A stretch of DNA of 64,000 nucleotides from Auanema rhodensis (GCA_964057225.1 OZ059900.1:17189638-17253637), one strand, 5' to 3'. Positions 25,652-41,725 are shown, numbered from the stretch's first letter. Numbers and translations: made by a program. The notes: generated from the sequence alone by a model not told the origin.

Positions 25652-28045
25652 ACAAAAACACAGTATTTCCCATGAGAATAATTTTATTATGCTGGAAAAC
25701 CAGTTTTTGGAAATTTCGCTGTAAACAAGGTTTTGACTTACGATTTCATGTGTTCAAACTCATGCAATGTCAATGAAACCTAGCTCAAAATTGTTCGTAC
25801 AACGTCTAGTTCCACTTTCACGACAAAAAAACAGGGGTTAGAAAATTAAGGAAATTAGCATATTCTGAGGGCACGCCCCTTATGGCTAATATTGATTAAA
25901 TCGATTTTTGTTCATATGAGTCGTCAAATGCAACGAATTTCAGCGTGTTACATACTAAAATGAAGCATTTTACATGCTGAACACTAGAAAAATACAAAAA
26001 CACAGTATTTCCCATGAGAAATATTTTATTATGCTGGAAAACCAGTTTTTGAAAATTTCGCTGTAAACAAGGTTTTGACTTACGATTTCATGTGTTCAAA
26101 CTCATGCAATGTCAATGAAACCTAGCTCAAAATTGTTCCTACAACGTCTAGTTCCACTTTCACGACAAAAAAACAGGGGTTAGAAAATTAAGGAAATTAG
26201 CATATTCTGAGAGCACGCCCTTTATGGCTAATATTGATTAAATCGATTTTTGTTCATATGAGTCGTCAAATGCAACGAATTTCAGCGTGTTACATACTAA
26301 AATGAAGCATTTTACATGCTGAACGCTAGAAAAATACAAAAACACAGTATTACCCATGAGAAATATTTTATTATGCTGGAAAACCAGTTTTTGGAAATTT
26401 CGCTGTAAACAAGGTTTTGACTTACGATTTCATGTGTTCAAACTCATGCAATGTCAATGAAACCTAGCTCAAAATTGTTCCTACAACGTCTAGTTCCACT
26501 TTCACGACAAAAAAACAGGGGTTAGAAAATTAAGGAAATTAGCATATTCTGAGGGCACGCCCCTTATGGCTAATATTGATTAAATCGATTTTTGTTCATA
26601 TGAGTCGTCAAATGCAACGAATTTCAGCGTGTTACATACTAAAATGAAGCATTTTACATGCTGAACACTAGAAAAATACAAAAACATAGTATTTCCCATG
26701 AGAAATATTTTATTATGCTGGAAAACCAGTTTTTGGAAATTTCGCTGTAAACAAGGTTTTGACTTACGATTTCATGTGTTCAAACTCATGCAATGTCAAT
26801 GAAACCTAGCTCAAAATTGTTCGTACAACGTCTAGTTCCACTTTCACGACAAAAAAACAGGGGTTAGAAAATTAAGGAAATTAGCATATTCTGAGGGCAC
26901 GCCCCTTATGGCTAATATTGATTAAATCGATTTTTGTTCATATGAGTCGTCAAATGCAACGAATTTCAGCGTGTTACATACTAAAATAAAGCATTTTACA
27001 TGCTGAACACTAGAAAAATACAAAAACACAGTATTTCCCATGAGAAATATTTTATTATGCTGGAAAACCAGTTTTTGGAAATTTCGCTGTAAACAAGGTT
27101 TTGACTTACGATTTCATGTGTTCAAACTCATGCAATGTCAATGAAACCTAGCTCAAAATTGTTCGTACAACGTCTAGTTCCACTTTCACGACAAAAAAAC
27201 AGGGGTTAGAAAATTAAGGAAATTAGCATATTCTGAGGGCACGCCCTTTATGGCTAATATTGATTAAATCGATTTTTGTTCATATGAGTCGTCAAATGCA
27301 ACGAATTTCAGCGTGTTACATACTAAAATGAAGCATTTTACATGCTGAACACTAGAAAAATACAAAAACACAGTATTTCCCATGAGAAATATTTTATTAT
27401 GCTGGAAAACCAGTTTTTGAAAATTTCGCTGTAAACAAGGTTTTGACTTACGATTTCATGTGTTCAAACTCATGCAATGTCAATGAAACCTAGCTCAAAA
27501 TTGTTCCTACAACGTCTAGTTCCACTTTCACGACAAAAAAACAGGGGTTAGAAAATTAAGGAAATTAGCATATTCTGAGGGCACGCCCCTTATGGCTAAT
27601 ATTGATTAAATCGATTTTTGTTCATATGAGTCGTCAAATGCAACGAATTTCAGCGTGTTACATACTAAAATGAAGCATTTTACATGCTGAACGCTAGAAA
27701 AATACAAAAACACAGTATTACCCATGAGAAATATTTTATTATGCTGGAAAACCAGTTTTTGGAAATTTCGCTGTAAACAAGGTTTTGACTTACGATTTCA
27801 TGTGTTCAAACTCATGCAATGTCAATGAAACCTAGCTCAAAATTGTTCGTACAACGTCTAGTTCCACTTTCACGACAAAAAAACAGGGGTTAGAAAATTA
27901 AGGAAATTAGCATATTCTGAGGGCACGCCCCTTATGGCTAATATTGATTAAATCGATTTTTGTTCATATGAGTCGTCAAATGCAACGAATTTCAGCGTGT
28001 CACATACTAAAATGAAGCATTTTACATGCTGAACGCTAGAAAAAT

Positions 28046-29413
28046 ACAAAAACACAGTATTTCCCATGAGAAATATTTTATTATGCTGGAAAACCAGTTT
28101 TTGGAAATTTCGCTGTAAACAAGGTTTTGACTTACGATTTCATGTGTTCAAACTCATGCAATGTCAATGAAACCTAGCTCAAAATTGTTCCTACAACGTC
28201 TAGTTCCACTTTCACGACAAAAAAACAGGGGTTAGAAAATTAAGGAAATTAGCATATTCTGAGAGCACGCCCTTTATGGCTAATATTGATTAAATCGATT
28301 TTTGTTCATATGAGTCGTCAAATGCAACGAATTTCAGCGTGTTACATACTAAAATGAAGCATTTTACATGCTGAACGCTAGAAAAATACAAAAACACAGT
28401 ATTTCCCATGAGAAATATTTTATTATGCTGGAAAACCAGTTTTTGGAAATTTCGCTGTAAACAAGGTTTTGACTTACGATTTCATGTGTTCAAACTCATG
28501 CAATGTCAAAGAAACCTAGCTCAAAATTGTTCCTACAACGTCTAGTTCCACTTTCACGACAAAAAAACAGGGGTTAGAAAATTAAGGAAATTAGCATATT
28601 CTGAGGGCACGCCCCTTATGGCTAATATTGATTAAATCGATTTTTGTTCATATGAGTCGTCAAATGCAACGAATTTCAGCGTGTTACATACTAAATAGAA
28701 GCATTTTACATGCTGAACGCTAGAAAAATACAAAAACACAGTATTTCCCATGAGAAATATTTTATTATGCTGGAAAACCAGTTTTTGGAAATTTCGCTGT
28801 AAACAAGGTTTTGACTTACGATTTCATGTGTTCAAACTCATGCAATGTCAATGAAACCTAGCTCAAAATTGTTCCTACAACGTCTAGTTCCACTTTCACG
28901 ACAAAAAAACAGGGGTTAGAAAATTAAGGAAATTAGCATATTCTGAGAGCACGCCCTTTATGGCTAATATTGATTAAATCGATTTTTGTTCATATGAGTC
29001 GTCAAATGCAACGAATTTCAGCGTGTTACATACTAAAATGAAGCATTTTACATGCTGAACGCTAGAAAAATACAAAAACACAGTATTTCCCATGAGAAAT
29101 ATTTTATTATGCTGGAAAACCAGTTTTTGGAAATTTCGCTGTAAACAAGGTTTTGACTTACGATTTCATGTGTTCAAACTCATGCAATGTCAAAGAAACC
29201 TAGCTCAAAATTGTTCCTACAACGTCTAGTTCCACTTTCACGACAAAAAAACAGGGGTTAGAAAATTAAGGAAATTAGCATATTCTGAGGGCACGCCCCT
29301 TATGGCTAATATTGATTAAATCGATTTTTGTTCATATGAGTCGTCAAATGCAACGAATTTCAGCGTGTTACATACTAAAATAAAGCATTTTACATGCTGA
29401 ACACTAGAAAAAT
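28046..29413 (+). repeat. Nested 2-monomer tandem duplication carrying 123A
   Basis: The pair 28046+28388 (146C+219A+332G; then caaagaaac with 228C) repeats at 28730+29072. The second members then differ: 28388 has aaatagaagc and 332G, 29072 has aaataaagc and 332A. The same pair of pairs is present at 38648-40015 in block B. Confidence 0.82.
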
Positions 29414-31123
29414 ACAAAAACACAGTATTTCCCATGAGAAATATTTTATTATGCTGGAAAACCAGTTTTTGGAAATTTCGCTGTAAACAAGGTTTTGACT
29501 TACGATTTCATGTGTTCAAACTCATGCAATGTCAATGAAACCTAGCTCAAAATTGTTCGTACAACGTCTAGTTCCACTTTCACGACAAAAAAACAGGGGT
29601 TAGAAAATTAAGGAAATTAGCATATTCTGAGGGCACGCCCCTTATGGCTAATATTGATTAAATCGATTTTTGTTCATATGAGTCGTCAAATGCAACGAAT
29701 TTCAGCGTGTTACATACTAAAATAAAGCATTTTACATGCTGAACACTAGAAAAATACAAAAACACAGTATTTCCCATGAGAAATATTTTATTATGCTGGA
29801 AAACCAGTTTTTGGAAATTTCGCTGTAAACAAGGTTTTGACTTACGATTTCATGTGTTCAAACTCATGCAATGTCAATGAAACCTAGCTCAAAATTGTTC
29901 GTACAACGTCTAGTTCCACTTTCACGACAAAAAAACAGGGGTTAGAAAATTAAGGAAATTAGCATATTCTGAGGGCACGCCCTTTATGGCTAATATTGAT
30001 TAAATCGATTTTTGTTCATATGAGTCGTCAAATGCAACGAATTTCAGCGTGTTACATACTAAAATGAAGCATTTTACATGCTGAACGCTAGAAAAATACA
30101 AAAACACAGTATTTCCCATGAGAAATATTTTATTATGCTGGAAAACCAGTTTTTGGAAATTTCGCTGTAAACAAGGTTTTGACTTACGATTTCATGTGTT
30201 CAAACTCATGCAATGTCAATGAAACCTAGCTCAAAATTGTTCCTACAACGTCTAGTTCCACTTTCACGACAAAAAAACAGGGGTTAGAAAATTAAGGAAA
30301 TTAGCATATTCTGAGGGCACGCCCCTTATGGCTAATATTGATTAAATCGATTTTTGTTCATATGAGTCGTCAAATGCAACGAATTTCAGCGTGTCACATA
30401 CTAAAATGAAGCATTTTACATGCTGAACGCTAGAAAAATACAAAAACACAGTATTTCCCATGAGAAATATTTTATTATGCTGGAAAACCAGTTTTTGGAA
30501 ATTTCGCTGTAAACAAGGTTTTGACTTACGATTTCATGTGTTCAAACTCATGCAATGTCAATGAAACCTAGCTCAAAATTGTTCGTACAACGTCTAGTTC
30601 CACTTTCACGACAAAAAAACAGGGGTTAGAAAATTAAGGAAATTAGCATATTCTGAGGGCACGCCCTTTATGGCTAATATTGATTAAATCGATTTTTGTT
30701 CATATGAGTCGTCAAATGCAACGAATTTCAGCGTGTTACATACTAAAATGAAGCATTTTACATGCTGAACGCTAGAAAAATACAAAAACACAGTATTTCC
30801 CATGAGAAATATTTTATTATGCTGGAAAACCAGTTTTTGGAAATTTCGCTGTAAACAAGGTTTTGACTTACGATTTCATGTGTTCAAACTCATGCAATGT
30901 CAATGAAACCTAGCTCAAAATTGTTCCTACAACGTCTAGTTCCACTTTCACGACAAAAAAACAGGGGTTAGAAAATTAAGGAAATTAGCATATTCTGAGG
31001 GCACGCCCCTTATGGCTAATATTGATTAAATCGATTTTTGTTCATATGAGTCGTCAAATGCAACGAATTTCAGCGTGTTACATACTAAAATGAAGCATTT
31101 TACATGCTGAACACTAGAAAAAT

Positions 31124-34100
31124 ACAAAAACACAGTATTTCCCATGAGAAATATTTTATTATGCTGGAAAACCAGTTTTTGGAAATTTCGCTGTAAACAA
31201 GGTTTTGACTTACGATTTCATGTGTTCAAACTCATGCAATGTCAATGAAACCTAGCTCAAAATTGTTCGTACAACGTCTAGTTCCACTTTCACGACAAAA
31301 AAACAGGGGTTAGAAAATTAAGGAAATTAGCATATTCTGAGGGCACGCCCCTTATGGCTAATATTGATTAAATCGATTTTTGTTCATATGAGTCGTCAAA
31401 TGCAACGAATTTCAGCGTGTTACATACTAAAATGAAGCATTTTACATGCTGAACACTAGAAAAATACAAAAACACAGTATTTCCCATGAGAAATATTTTA
31501 TTATGCTGGAAAACCAGTTTTTGAAAATTTCGCTGTAAACAAGGTTTTGACTTACGATTTCATGTGTTCAAACTCATGCAATGTCAATGAAACCTAGCTC
31601 AAAATTGTTCCTACAACGTCTAGTTCCACTTTCACGACAAAAAAACAGGGGTTAGAAAATTAAGGAAATTAGCATATTCTGAGGGCACGCCCTTTATGGC
31701 TAATATTGATTAAATCGATTTTTGTTCATATGAGTCGTCAAATGCAACGAATTTCAGCGTGTTACATACTAAAATGAAGCATTTTACATGCTGAACACTA
31801 GAAAAATACAAAAACACAGTATTTCCCATGAGAAATATTTTATTATGCTGGAAAACCAGTTTTTGAAAATTTCGCTGTAAACAAGGTTTTGACTTACGAT
31901 TTCATGTGTTCAAACTCATGCAATGTCAATGAAACCTAGCTCAAAATTGTTCCTACAACGTCTAGTTCCACTTTCACGACAAAAAAACAGGGGTTAGAAA
32001 ATTAAGGAAATTAGCATATTCTGAGGGCACGCCCTTTATGGCTAATATTGATTAAATCGATTTTTGTTCATATGAGTCGTCAAATGCAACGAATTTCAGC
32101 GTGTTACATACTAAAATGAAGCATTTTACATGCTGAACACTAGAAAAATACAAAAACACAGTATTTCCCATGAGAAATATTTTATTATGCTGGAAAACCA
32201 GTTTTTGGAAATTTCGCTGTAAACAAGGTTTTGACTTACGATTTCATGTGTTCAAACTCATGCAATGTCAATGAAACCTAGCTCAAAATTGTTCGTACAA
32301 CGTCTAGTTCCACTTTCACGACAAAAAAACAGGGGTTAGAAAATTAAGGAAATTAGCATATTCTGAGGGCACGCCCCTTATGGCTAATATTGATTAAATC
32401 GATTTTTGTTCATATGAGTCGTCAAATGCAACGAATTTCAGCGTGTTACGTACTAAAATGAAGCATTTTACATGCTGAACACTAGAAAAATACAAAAACA
32501 CAGTATTTCCCATGAGAAATATTTTATTATGCTGGAAAACCAGTTTTTGGAAATTTCGCTGTAAACAAGGTTTTGACTTACGATTTCATGTGTTCAAACT
32601 CATGCAATGTCAATGAAACCTAGCTCAAAATTGTTCCTACAACGTCTAGTTCCACTTTCACGACAAAAAAACAGGGGTTAGAAAATTAAGGAAATTAGCA
32701 TATTCTGAGGGCACGCCCTTTATGGCTAATATTGATTAAATCGATTTTTGTTCATATGAGTCGTCAAATGCAACGAATTTCAGCGTGTTACATACTAAAA
32801 TGAAGCATTTCACATGCTGAACACTAGAAAAATACAAAAACACAGTATTTCCCATGAGAAATATTTTATTATGCTGGAAAACCAGTTTTTGGAAATTTCG
32901 CTGTAAACAAGGTTTTGACTTACGATTTCATGTGTTCAAACTCATGCAATGTCAATGAAACCTAGCTCAAAATTGTTCGTACAACGTCTAGTTCCACTTT
33001 CACGACAAAAAAACAGGGGTTAGAAAATTAAGGAAATTAGCATATTCTGAGGGCACGCCCCTTATGGCTAATATTGATTAAATCGATTTTTGTTCATATG
33101 AGTCGTCAAATGCAACGAATTTCAGCGTGTTACATACTAAAATGAAGCATTTTACATGCTGAACACTAGAAAAATACAAAAACACAGTAATACCCATGAG
33201 AAATATTTTATTATGCTGGAAAACCAGTTTTTGGAAATTTCGCTGTAAACAAGGTTTTGACTTACGATTTCATGTGTTCAAACTCATGCAATGTCAATGA
33301 AACCTAGCTCAAAATTGTTCGTACAACGTCTAGTTCCACTTTCACGACAAAAAAACAGGGGTTAGAAAATTAAGGAAATTAGCATATTCTGAGGGCACGC
33401 CCCTTATGGCTAATATTGATTAAATCGATTTTTGTTCATATGAGTCGTCAAATGCAACGAATTTCAGCGTGTTACATACTAAAATGAAGCATTTTACATG
33501 CTGAACACTAGAAAAATACAAAAACATAGTATTTCCCATGAGAAATATTTTATTATGCTGGAAAACCAGTTTTTGGAAATTTCGCTGTAAACAAGGTTTT
33601 GACTTACGATTTCATGTGTTCAAACTCATGCAATGTCAATGAAACCTAGCTCAAAATTGTTCGTACAACGTCTAGTTCCACTTTCACGACAAAAAAACAG
33701 GGGTTAGAAAATTAAGGAAATTAGCATATTCTGAGGGCACGCCCCTTATGGCTAATATTGATTAAATCGATTTTTGTTCATATGAGTCGTCAAATGCAAC
33801 GAATTTCAGCGTGTTACATACTAAAATGAAGCATTTTACATGCTGAACACTAGAAAAATACAAAAACACAGTATTTCCCATGAGAATAATTTTATTATGC
33901 TGGAAAACCAGTTTTTGGAAATTTCGCTGTAAACAAGGTTTTGACTTACGATTTCATGTGTTCAAACTCATGCAATGTCAATGAAACCTAGCTCAAAATT
34001 GTTCGTACAACGTCTAGTTCCACTTTCACGACAAAAAAACAGGGGTTAGAAAATTAAGGAAATTAGCATATTCTGAGGGCACGCCCCTTATGGCTAATAT

Positions 34101-37100
34101 TGATTAAATCGATTTTTGTTCATATGAGTCGTCAAATGCAACGAATTTCAGCGTGTTACATACTAAAATGAAGCATTTTACATGCTGAACACTAGAAAAA
34201 TACAAAAACACAGTATTTCCCATGAGAAATATTTTATTATGCTGGAAAACCAGTTTTTGAAAATTTCGCTGTAAACAAGGTTTTGACTTACGATTTCATG
34301 TGTTCAAACTCATGCAATGTCAATGAAACCTAGCTCAAAATTGTTCCTACAACGTCTAGTTCCACTTTCACGACAAAAAAACAGGGGTTAGAAAATTAAG
34401 GAAATTAGCATATTCTGAGAGCACGCCCTTTATGGCTAATATTGATTAAATCGATTTTTGTTCATATGAGTCGTCAAATGCAACGAATTTCAGCGTGTTA
34501 CATACTAAAATGAAGCATTTTACATGCTGAACGCTAGAAAAATACAAAAACACAGTAATACCCATGAGAAATATTTTATTATGCTGGAAAACCAGTTTTT
34601 GGAAATTTCGCTGTAAACAAGGTTTTGACTTACGATTTCATGTGTTCAAACTCATGCAATGTCAATGAAACCTAGCTCAAAATTGTTCGTACAACGTCTA
34701 GTTCCACTTTCACGACAAAAAAACAGGGGTTAGAAAATTAAGGAAATTAGCATATTCTGAGGGCACGCCCCTTATGGCTAATATTGATTAAATCGATTTT
34801 TGTTCATATGAGTCGTCAAATGCAACGAATTTCAGCGTGTTACATACTAAAATGAAGCATTTTACATGCTGAACACTAGAAAAATACAAAAACACAGTAT
34901 TTCCCATGAGAAATATTTTATTATGCTGGAAAACCAGTTTTTGGAAATTTCGCTGTAAACAAGGTTTTGACTTACGATTTCATGTGTTCAAACTCATGCA
35001 ATGTCAATGAAACCTAGCTCAAAATTGTTCGTACAACGTCTAGTTCCACTTTCACGACAAAAAAACAGGGGTTAGAAAATTAAGGAAATTAGCATATTCT
35101 GAGGGCACGCCCCTTATGGCTAATATTGATTAAATCGATTTTTGTTCATATGAGTCGTCAAATGCAACGAATTTCAGCGTGTTACATACTAAAATGAAGC
35201 ATTTTACATGCTGAACACTAGAAAAATACAAAAACACAGTATTTCCCATGAGAAATATTTTATTATGCTGGAAAACCAGTTTTTGAAAATTTCGCTGTAA
35301 ACAAGGTTTTGACTTACGATTTCATGTGTTCAAACTCATGCAATGTCAATGAAACCTAGCTCAAAATTGTTCCTACAACGTCTAGTTCCACTTTCACGAC
35401 AAAAAAACAGGGGTTAGAAAATTAAGGAAATTAGCATATTCTGAGAGCACGCCCTTTATGGCTAATATTGATTAAATCGATTTTTGTTCATATGAGTCGT
35501 CAAATGCAACGAATTTCAGCGTGTTACATACTAAAATGAAGCATTTTACATGCTGAACGCTAGAAAAATACAAAAACACAGTAATACCCATGAGAAATAT
35601 TTTATTATGCTGGAAAACCAGTTTTTGGAAATTTCGCTGTAAACAAGGTTTTGACTTACGATTTCATGTGTTCAAACTCATGCAATGTCAATGAAACCTA
35701 GCTCAAAATTGTTCGTACAACGTCTAGTTCCACTTTCACGACAAAAAAACAGGGGTTAGAAAATTAAGGAAATTAGCATATTCTGAGGGCACGCCCCTTA
35801 TGGCTAATATTGATTAAATCGATTTTTGTTCATATGAGTCGTCAAATGCAACGAATTTCAGCGTGTTACATACTAAAATGAAGCATTTTACATGCTGAAC
35901 ACTAGAAAAATACAAAAACACAGTATTTCCCATGAGAAATATTTTATTATGCTGGAAAACCAGTTTTTGGAAATTTCGCTGTAAACAAGGTTTTGACTTA
36001 CGATTTCATGTGTTCAAACTCATGCAATGTCAATGAAACCTAGCTCAAAATTGTTCGTACAACGTCTAGTTCCACTTTCACGACAAAAAAACAGGGGTTA
36101 GAAAATTAAGGAAATTAGCATATTCTGAGGGCACGCCCCTTATGGCTAATATTGATTAAATCGATTTTTGTTCATATGAGTCGTCAAATGCAACGAATTT
36201 CAGCGTGTTACATACTAAAATGAAGCATTTTACATGCTGAACACTAGAAAAATACAAAAACACAGTATTTCCCATGAGAATAATTTTATTATGCTGGAAA
36301 ACCAGTTTTTGGAAATTTCGCTGTAAACAAGGTTTTGACTTACGATTTCATGTGTTCAAACTCATGCAATGTCAATGAAACCTAGCTCAAAATTGTTCGT
36401 ACAACGTCTAGTTCCACTTTCACGACAAAAAAACAGGGGTTAGAAAATTAAGGAAATTAGCATATTCTGAGGGCACGCCCCTTATGGCTAATATTGATTA
36501 AATCGATTTTTGTTCATATGAGTCGTCAAATGCAACGAATTTCAGCGTGTTACATACTAAAATGAAGCATTTTACATGCTGAACACTAGAAAAATACAAA
36601 AACACAGTATTTCCCATGAGAAATATTTTATTATGCTGGAAAACCAGTTTTTGAAAATTTCGCTGTAAACAAGGTTTTGACTTACGATTTCATGTGTTCA
36701 AACTCATGCAATGTCAATGAAACCTAGCTCAAAATTGTTCCTACAACGTCTAGTTCCACTTTCACGACAAAAAAACAGGGGTTAGAAAATTAAGGAAATT
36801 AGCATATTCTGAGAGCACGCCCTTTATGGCTAATATTGATTAAATCGATTTTTGTTCATATGAGTCGTCAAATGCAACGAATTTCAGCGTGTTACATACT
36901 AAAATGAAGCATTTTACATGCTGAACGCTAGAAAAATACAAAAACACAGTATTACCCATGAGAAATATTTTATTATGCTGGAAAACCAGTTTTTGGAAAT
37001 TTCGCTGTAAACAAGGTTTTGACTTACGATTTCATGTGTTCAAACTCATGCAATGTCAATGAAACCTAGCTCAAAATTGTTCCTACAACGTCTAGTTCCA

Positions 37101-40100
37101 CTTTCACGACAAAAAAACAGGGGTTAGAAAATTAAGGAAATTAGCATATTCTGAGGGCACGCCCCTTATGGCTAATATTGATTAAATCGATTTTTGTTCA
37201 TATGAGTCGTCAAATGCAACGAATTTCAGCGTGTTACATACTAAAATGAAGCATTTTACATGCTGAACACTAGAAAAATACAAAAACATAGTATTTCCCA
37301 TGAGAAATATTTTATTATGCTGGAAAACCAGTTTTTGGAAATTTCGCTGTAAACAAGGTTTTGACTTACGATTTCATGTGTTCAAACTCATGCAATGTCA
37401 ATGAAACCTAGCTCAAAATTGTTCGTACAACGTCTAGTTCCACTTTCACGACAAAAAAACAGGGGTTAGAAAATTAAGGAAATTAGCATATTCTGAGGGC
37501 ACGCCCCTTATGGCTAATATTGATTAAATCGATTTTTGTTCATATGAGTCGTCAAATGCAACGAATTTCAGCGTGTTACATACTAAAATAAAGCATTTTA
37601 CATGCTGAACACTAGAAAAATACAAAAACACAGTATTTCCCATGAGAAATATTTTATTATGCTGGAAAACCAGTTTTTGGAAATTTCGCTGTAAACAAGG
37701 TTTTGACTTACGATTTCATGTGTTCAAACTCATGCAATGTCAATGAAACCTAGCTCAAAATTGTTCGTACAACGTCTAGTTCCACTTTCACGACAAAAAA
37801 ACAGGGGTTAGAAAATTAAGGAAATTAGCATATTCTGAGGGCACGCCCTTTATGGCTAATATTGATTAAATCGATTTTTGTTCATATGAGTCGTCAAATG
37901 CAACGAATTTCAGCGTGTTACATACTAAAATGAAGCATTTTACATGCTGAACACTAGAAAAATACAAAAACACAGTATTTCCCATGAGAAATATTTTATT
38001 ATGCTGGAAAACCAGTTTTTGAAAATTTCGCTGTAAACAAGGTTTTGACTTACGATTTCATGTGTTCAAACTCATGCAATGTCAATGAAACCTAGCTCAA
38101 AATTGTTCCTACAACGTCTAGTTCCACTTTCACGACAAAAAAACAGGGGTTAGAAAATTAAGGAAATTAGCATATTCTGAGGGCACGCCCCTTATGGCTA
38201 ATATTGATTAAATCGATTTTTGTTCATATGAGTCGTCAAATGCAACGAATTTCAGCGTGTTACATACTAAAATGAAGCATTTTACATGCTGAACGCTAGA
38301 AAAATACAAAAACACAGTATTACCCATGAGAAATATTTTATTATGCTGGAAAACCAGTTTTTGGAAATTTCGCTGTAAACAAGGTTTTGACTTACGATTT
38401 CATGTGTTCAAACTCATGCAATGTCAATGAAACCTAGCTTAAAATTGTTCGTACAACGTCTAGTTCCACTTTCACGACAAAAAAACAGGGGTTAGAAAAT
38501 TAAGGAAATTAGCATATTCTGAGGGCACGCCCCTTATGGCTAATATTGATTAAATCGATTTTTGTTCATATGAGTCGTCAAATGCAACGAATTTCAGCGT
38601 GTCACATACTAAAATGAAGCATTTTACATGCTGAACGCTAGAAAAATACAAAAACACAGTATTTCCCATGAGAAATATTTTATTATGCTGGAAAACCAGT
38701 TTTTGGAAATTTCGCTGTAAACAAGGTTTTGACTTACGATTTCATGTGTTCAAACTCATGCAATGTCAATGAAACCTAGCTCAAAATTGTTCCTACAACG
38801 TCTAGTTCCACTTTCACGACAAAAAAACAGGGGTTAGAAAATTAAGGAAATTAGCATATTCTGAGAGCACGCCCTTTATGGCTAATATTGATTAAATCGA
38901 TTTTTGTTCATATGAGTCGTCAAATGCAACGAATTTCAGCGTGTTACATACTAAAATGAAGCATTTTACATGCTGAACGCTAGAAAAATACAAAAACACA
39001 GTATTTCCCATGAGAAATATTTTATTATGCTGGAAAACCAGTTTTTGGAAATTTCGCTGTAAACAAGGTTTTGACTTACGATTTCATGTGTTCAAACTCA
39101 TGCAATGTCAAAGAAACCTAGCTCAAAATTGTTCCTACAACGTCTAGTTCCACTTTCACGACAAAAAAACAGGGGTTAGAAAATTAAGGAAATTAGCATA
39201 TTCTGAGGGCACGCCCCTTATGGCTAATATTGATTAAATCGATTTTTGTTCATATGAGTCGTCAAATGCAACGAATTTCAGCGTGTTACATACTAAATAG
39301 AAGCATTTTACATGCTGAACGCTAGAAAAATACAAAAACACAGTATTTCCCATGAGAAATATTTTATTATGCTGGAAAACCAGTTTTTGGAAATTTCGCT
39401 GTAAACAAGGTTTTGACTTACGATTTCATGTGTTCAAACTCATGCAATGTCAATGAAACCTAGCTCAAAATTGTTCCTACAACGTCTAGTTCCACTTTCA
39501 CGACAAAAAAACAGGGGTTAGAAAATTAAGGAAATTAGCATATTCTGAGAGCACGCCCTTTATGGCTAATATTGATTAAATCGATTTTTGTTCATATGAG
39601 TCGTCAAATGCAACGAATTTCAGCGTGTTACATACTAAAATGAAGCATTTTACATGCTGAACGCTAGAAAAATACAAAAACACAGTATTTCCCATGAGAA
39701 ATATTTTATTATGCTGGAAAACCAGTTTTTGGAAATTTCGCTGTAAACAAGGTTTTGACTTACGATTTCATGTGTTCAAACTCATGCAATGTCAAAGAAA
39801 CCTAGCTCAAAATTGTTCCTACAACGTCTAGTTCCACTTTCACGACAAAAAAACAGGGGTTAGAAAATTAAGGAAATTAGCATATTCTGAGGGCACGCCC
39901 CTTATGGCTAATATTGATTAAATCGATTTTTGTTCATATGAGTCGTCAAATGCAACGAATTTCAGCGTGTTACATACTAAAATAAAGCATTTTACATGCT
40001 GAACACTAGAAAAATACAAAAACACAGTATTTCCCATGAGAAATATTTTATTATGCTGGAAAACCAGTTTTTGGAAATTTCGCTGTAAACAAGGTTTTGA

Positions 40101-41725
40101 CTTACGATTTCATGTGTTCAAACTCATGCAATGTCAATGAAACCTAGCTCAAAATTGTTCGTACAACGTCTAGTTCCACTTTCACGACAAAAAAACAGGG
40201 GTTAGAAAATTAAGGAAATTAGCATATTCTGAGGGCACGCCCCTTATGGCTAATATTGATTAAATCGATTTTTGTTCATATGAGTCGTCAAATGCAACGA
40301 ATTTCAGCGTGTTACATACTAAAATAAAGCATTTTACATGCTGAACACTAGAAAAATACAAAAACACAGTATTTCCCATGAGAAATATTTTATTATGCTG
40401 GAAAACCAGTTTTTGGAAATTTCGCTGTAAACAAGGTTTTGACTTACGATTTCATGTGTTCAAACTCATGCAATGTCAATGAAACCTAGCTCAAAATTGT
40501 TCGTACAACGTCTAGTTCCACTTTCACGACAAAAAAACAGGGGTTAGAAAATTAAGGAAATTAGCATATTCTGAGGGCACGCCCTTTATGGCTAATATTG
40601 ATTAAATCGATTTTTGTTCATATGAGTCGTCAAATGCAACGAATTTCAGCGTGTTACATACTAAAATGAAGCATTTTACATGCTGAACGCTAGAAAAATA
40701 CAAAAACACAGTATTTCCCATGAGAAATATTTTATTATGCTGGAAAACCAGTTTTTGGAAATTTCGCTGTAAACAAGGTTTTGACTTACGATTTCATGTG
40801 TTCAAACTCATGCAATGTCAATGAAACCTAGCTCAAAATTGTTCCTACAACGTCTAGTTCCACTTTCACGACAAAAAAACAGGGGTTAGAAAATTAAGGA
40901 AATTAGCATATTCTGAGGGCACGCCCCTTATGGCTAATATTGATTAAATCGATTTTTGTTCATATGAGTCGTCAAATGCAACGAATTTCAGCGTGTCACA
41001 TACTAAAATGAAGCATTTTACATGCTGAACGCTAGAAAAATACAAAAACACAGTATTTCCCATGAGAAATATTTTATTATGCTGGAAAACCAGTTTTTGG
41101 AAATTTCGCTGTAAACAAGGTTTTGACTTACGATTTCATGTGTTCAAACTCATGCAATGTCAATGAAACCTAGCTCAAAATTGTTCGTACAACGTCTAGT
41201 TCCACTTTCACGACAAAAAAACAGGGGTTAGAAAATTAAGGAAATTAGCATATTCTGAGGGCACGCCCTTTATGGCTAATATTGATTAAATCGATTTTTG
41301 TTCATATGAGTCGTCAAATGCAACGAATTTCAGCGTGTTACATACTAAAATGAAGCATTTTACATGCTGAACGCTAGAAAAATACAAAAACACAGTATTT
41401 CCCATGAGAAATATTTTATTATGCTGGAAAACCAGTTTTTGGAAATTTCGCTGTAAACAAGGTTTTGACTTACGATTTCATGTGTTCAAACTCATGCAAT
41501 GTCAATGAAACCTAGCTCAAAATTGTTCCTACAACGTCTAGTTCCACTTTCACGACAAAAAAACAGGGGTTAGAAAATTAAGGAAATTAGCATATTCTGA
41601 GGGCACGCCCCTTATGGCTAATATTGATTAAATCGATTTTTGTTCATATGAGTCGTCAAATGCAACGAATTTCAGCGTGTTACATACTAAAATGAAGCAT
41701 TTTACATGCTGAACACTAGAAAAAT
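31124..41725 (+). repeat. Higher-order block B: second, near-identical copy of the 31-monomer block
   Basis: Each monomer of block A has its counterpart exactly 10,602 bp downstream with the same variant set, including rare markers: gttacgtac at 32150, acatag at 33518, gagaataatt at 33860 and 36254, caaagaaac with aaatagaagc at 38990, and aaataaagc at 37280, 39674 and 40016. The only difference I noticed is a C-to-T at 38,440 (block A base 27,838). Every length is 342, so the blocks align without gaps. Confidence 0.9.

Larger units (their letters stand above)
20522..31123 (+). repeat. Higher-order block A: 31 monomers, 10,602 bp
   Basis: Thirty-one consecutive monomers with a distinctive marker order: two 59A units (20864, 21206), a gttacgtac unit (21548), a 320C unit (21890), 15A/17A (22574), acatag (22916), gagaataatt (23258), 59A+219A+332G (23600), and so on through caaagaaac units (28388, 29072) to the 31-mer end. 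The same order follows immediately in block B. The phase is arbitrary. I judge that the match extends from 20,326 to 31,420 because the sequence flanking both ends also agrees. Confidence 0.9.
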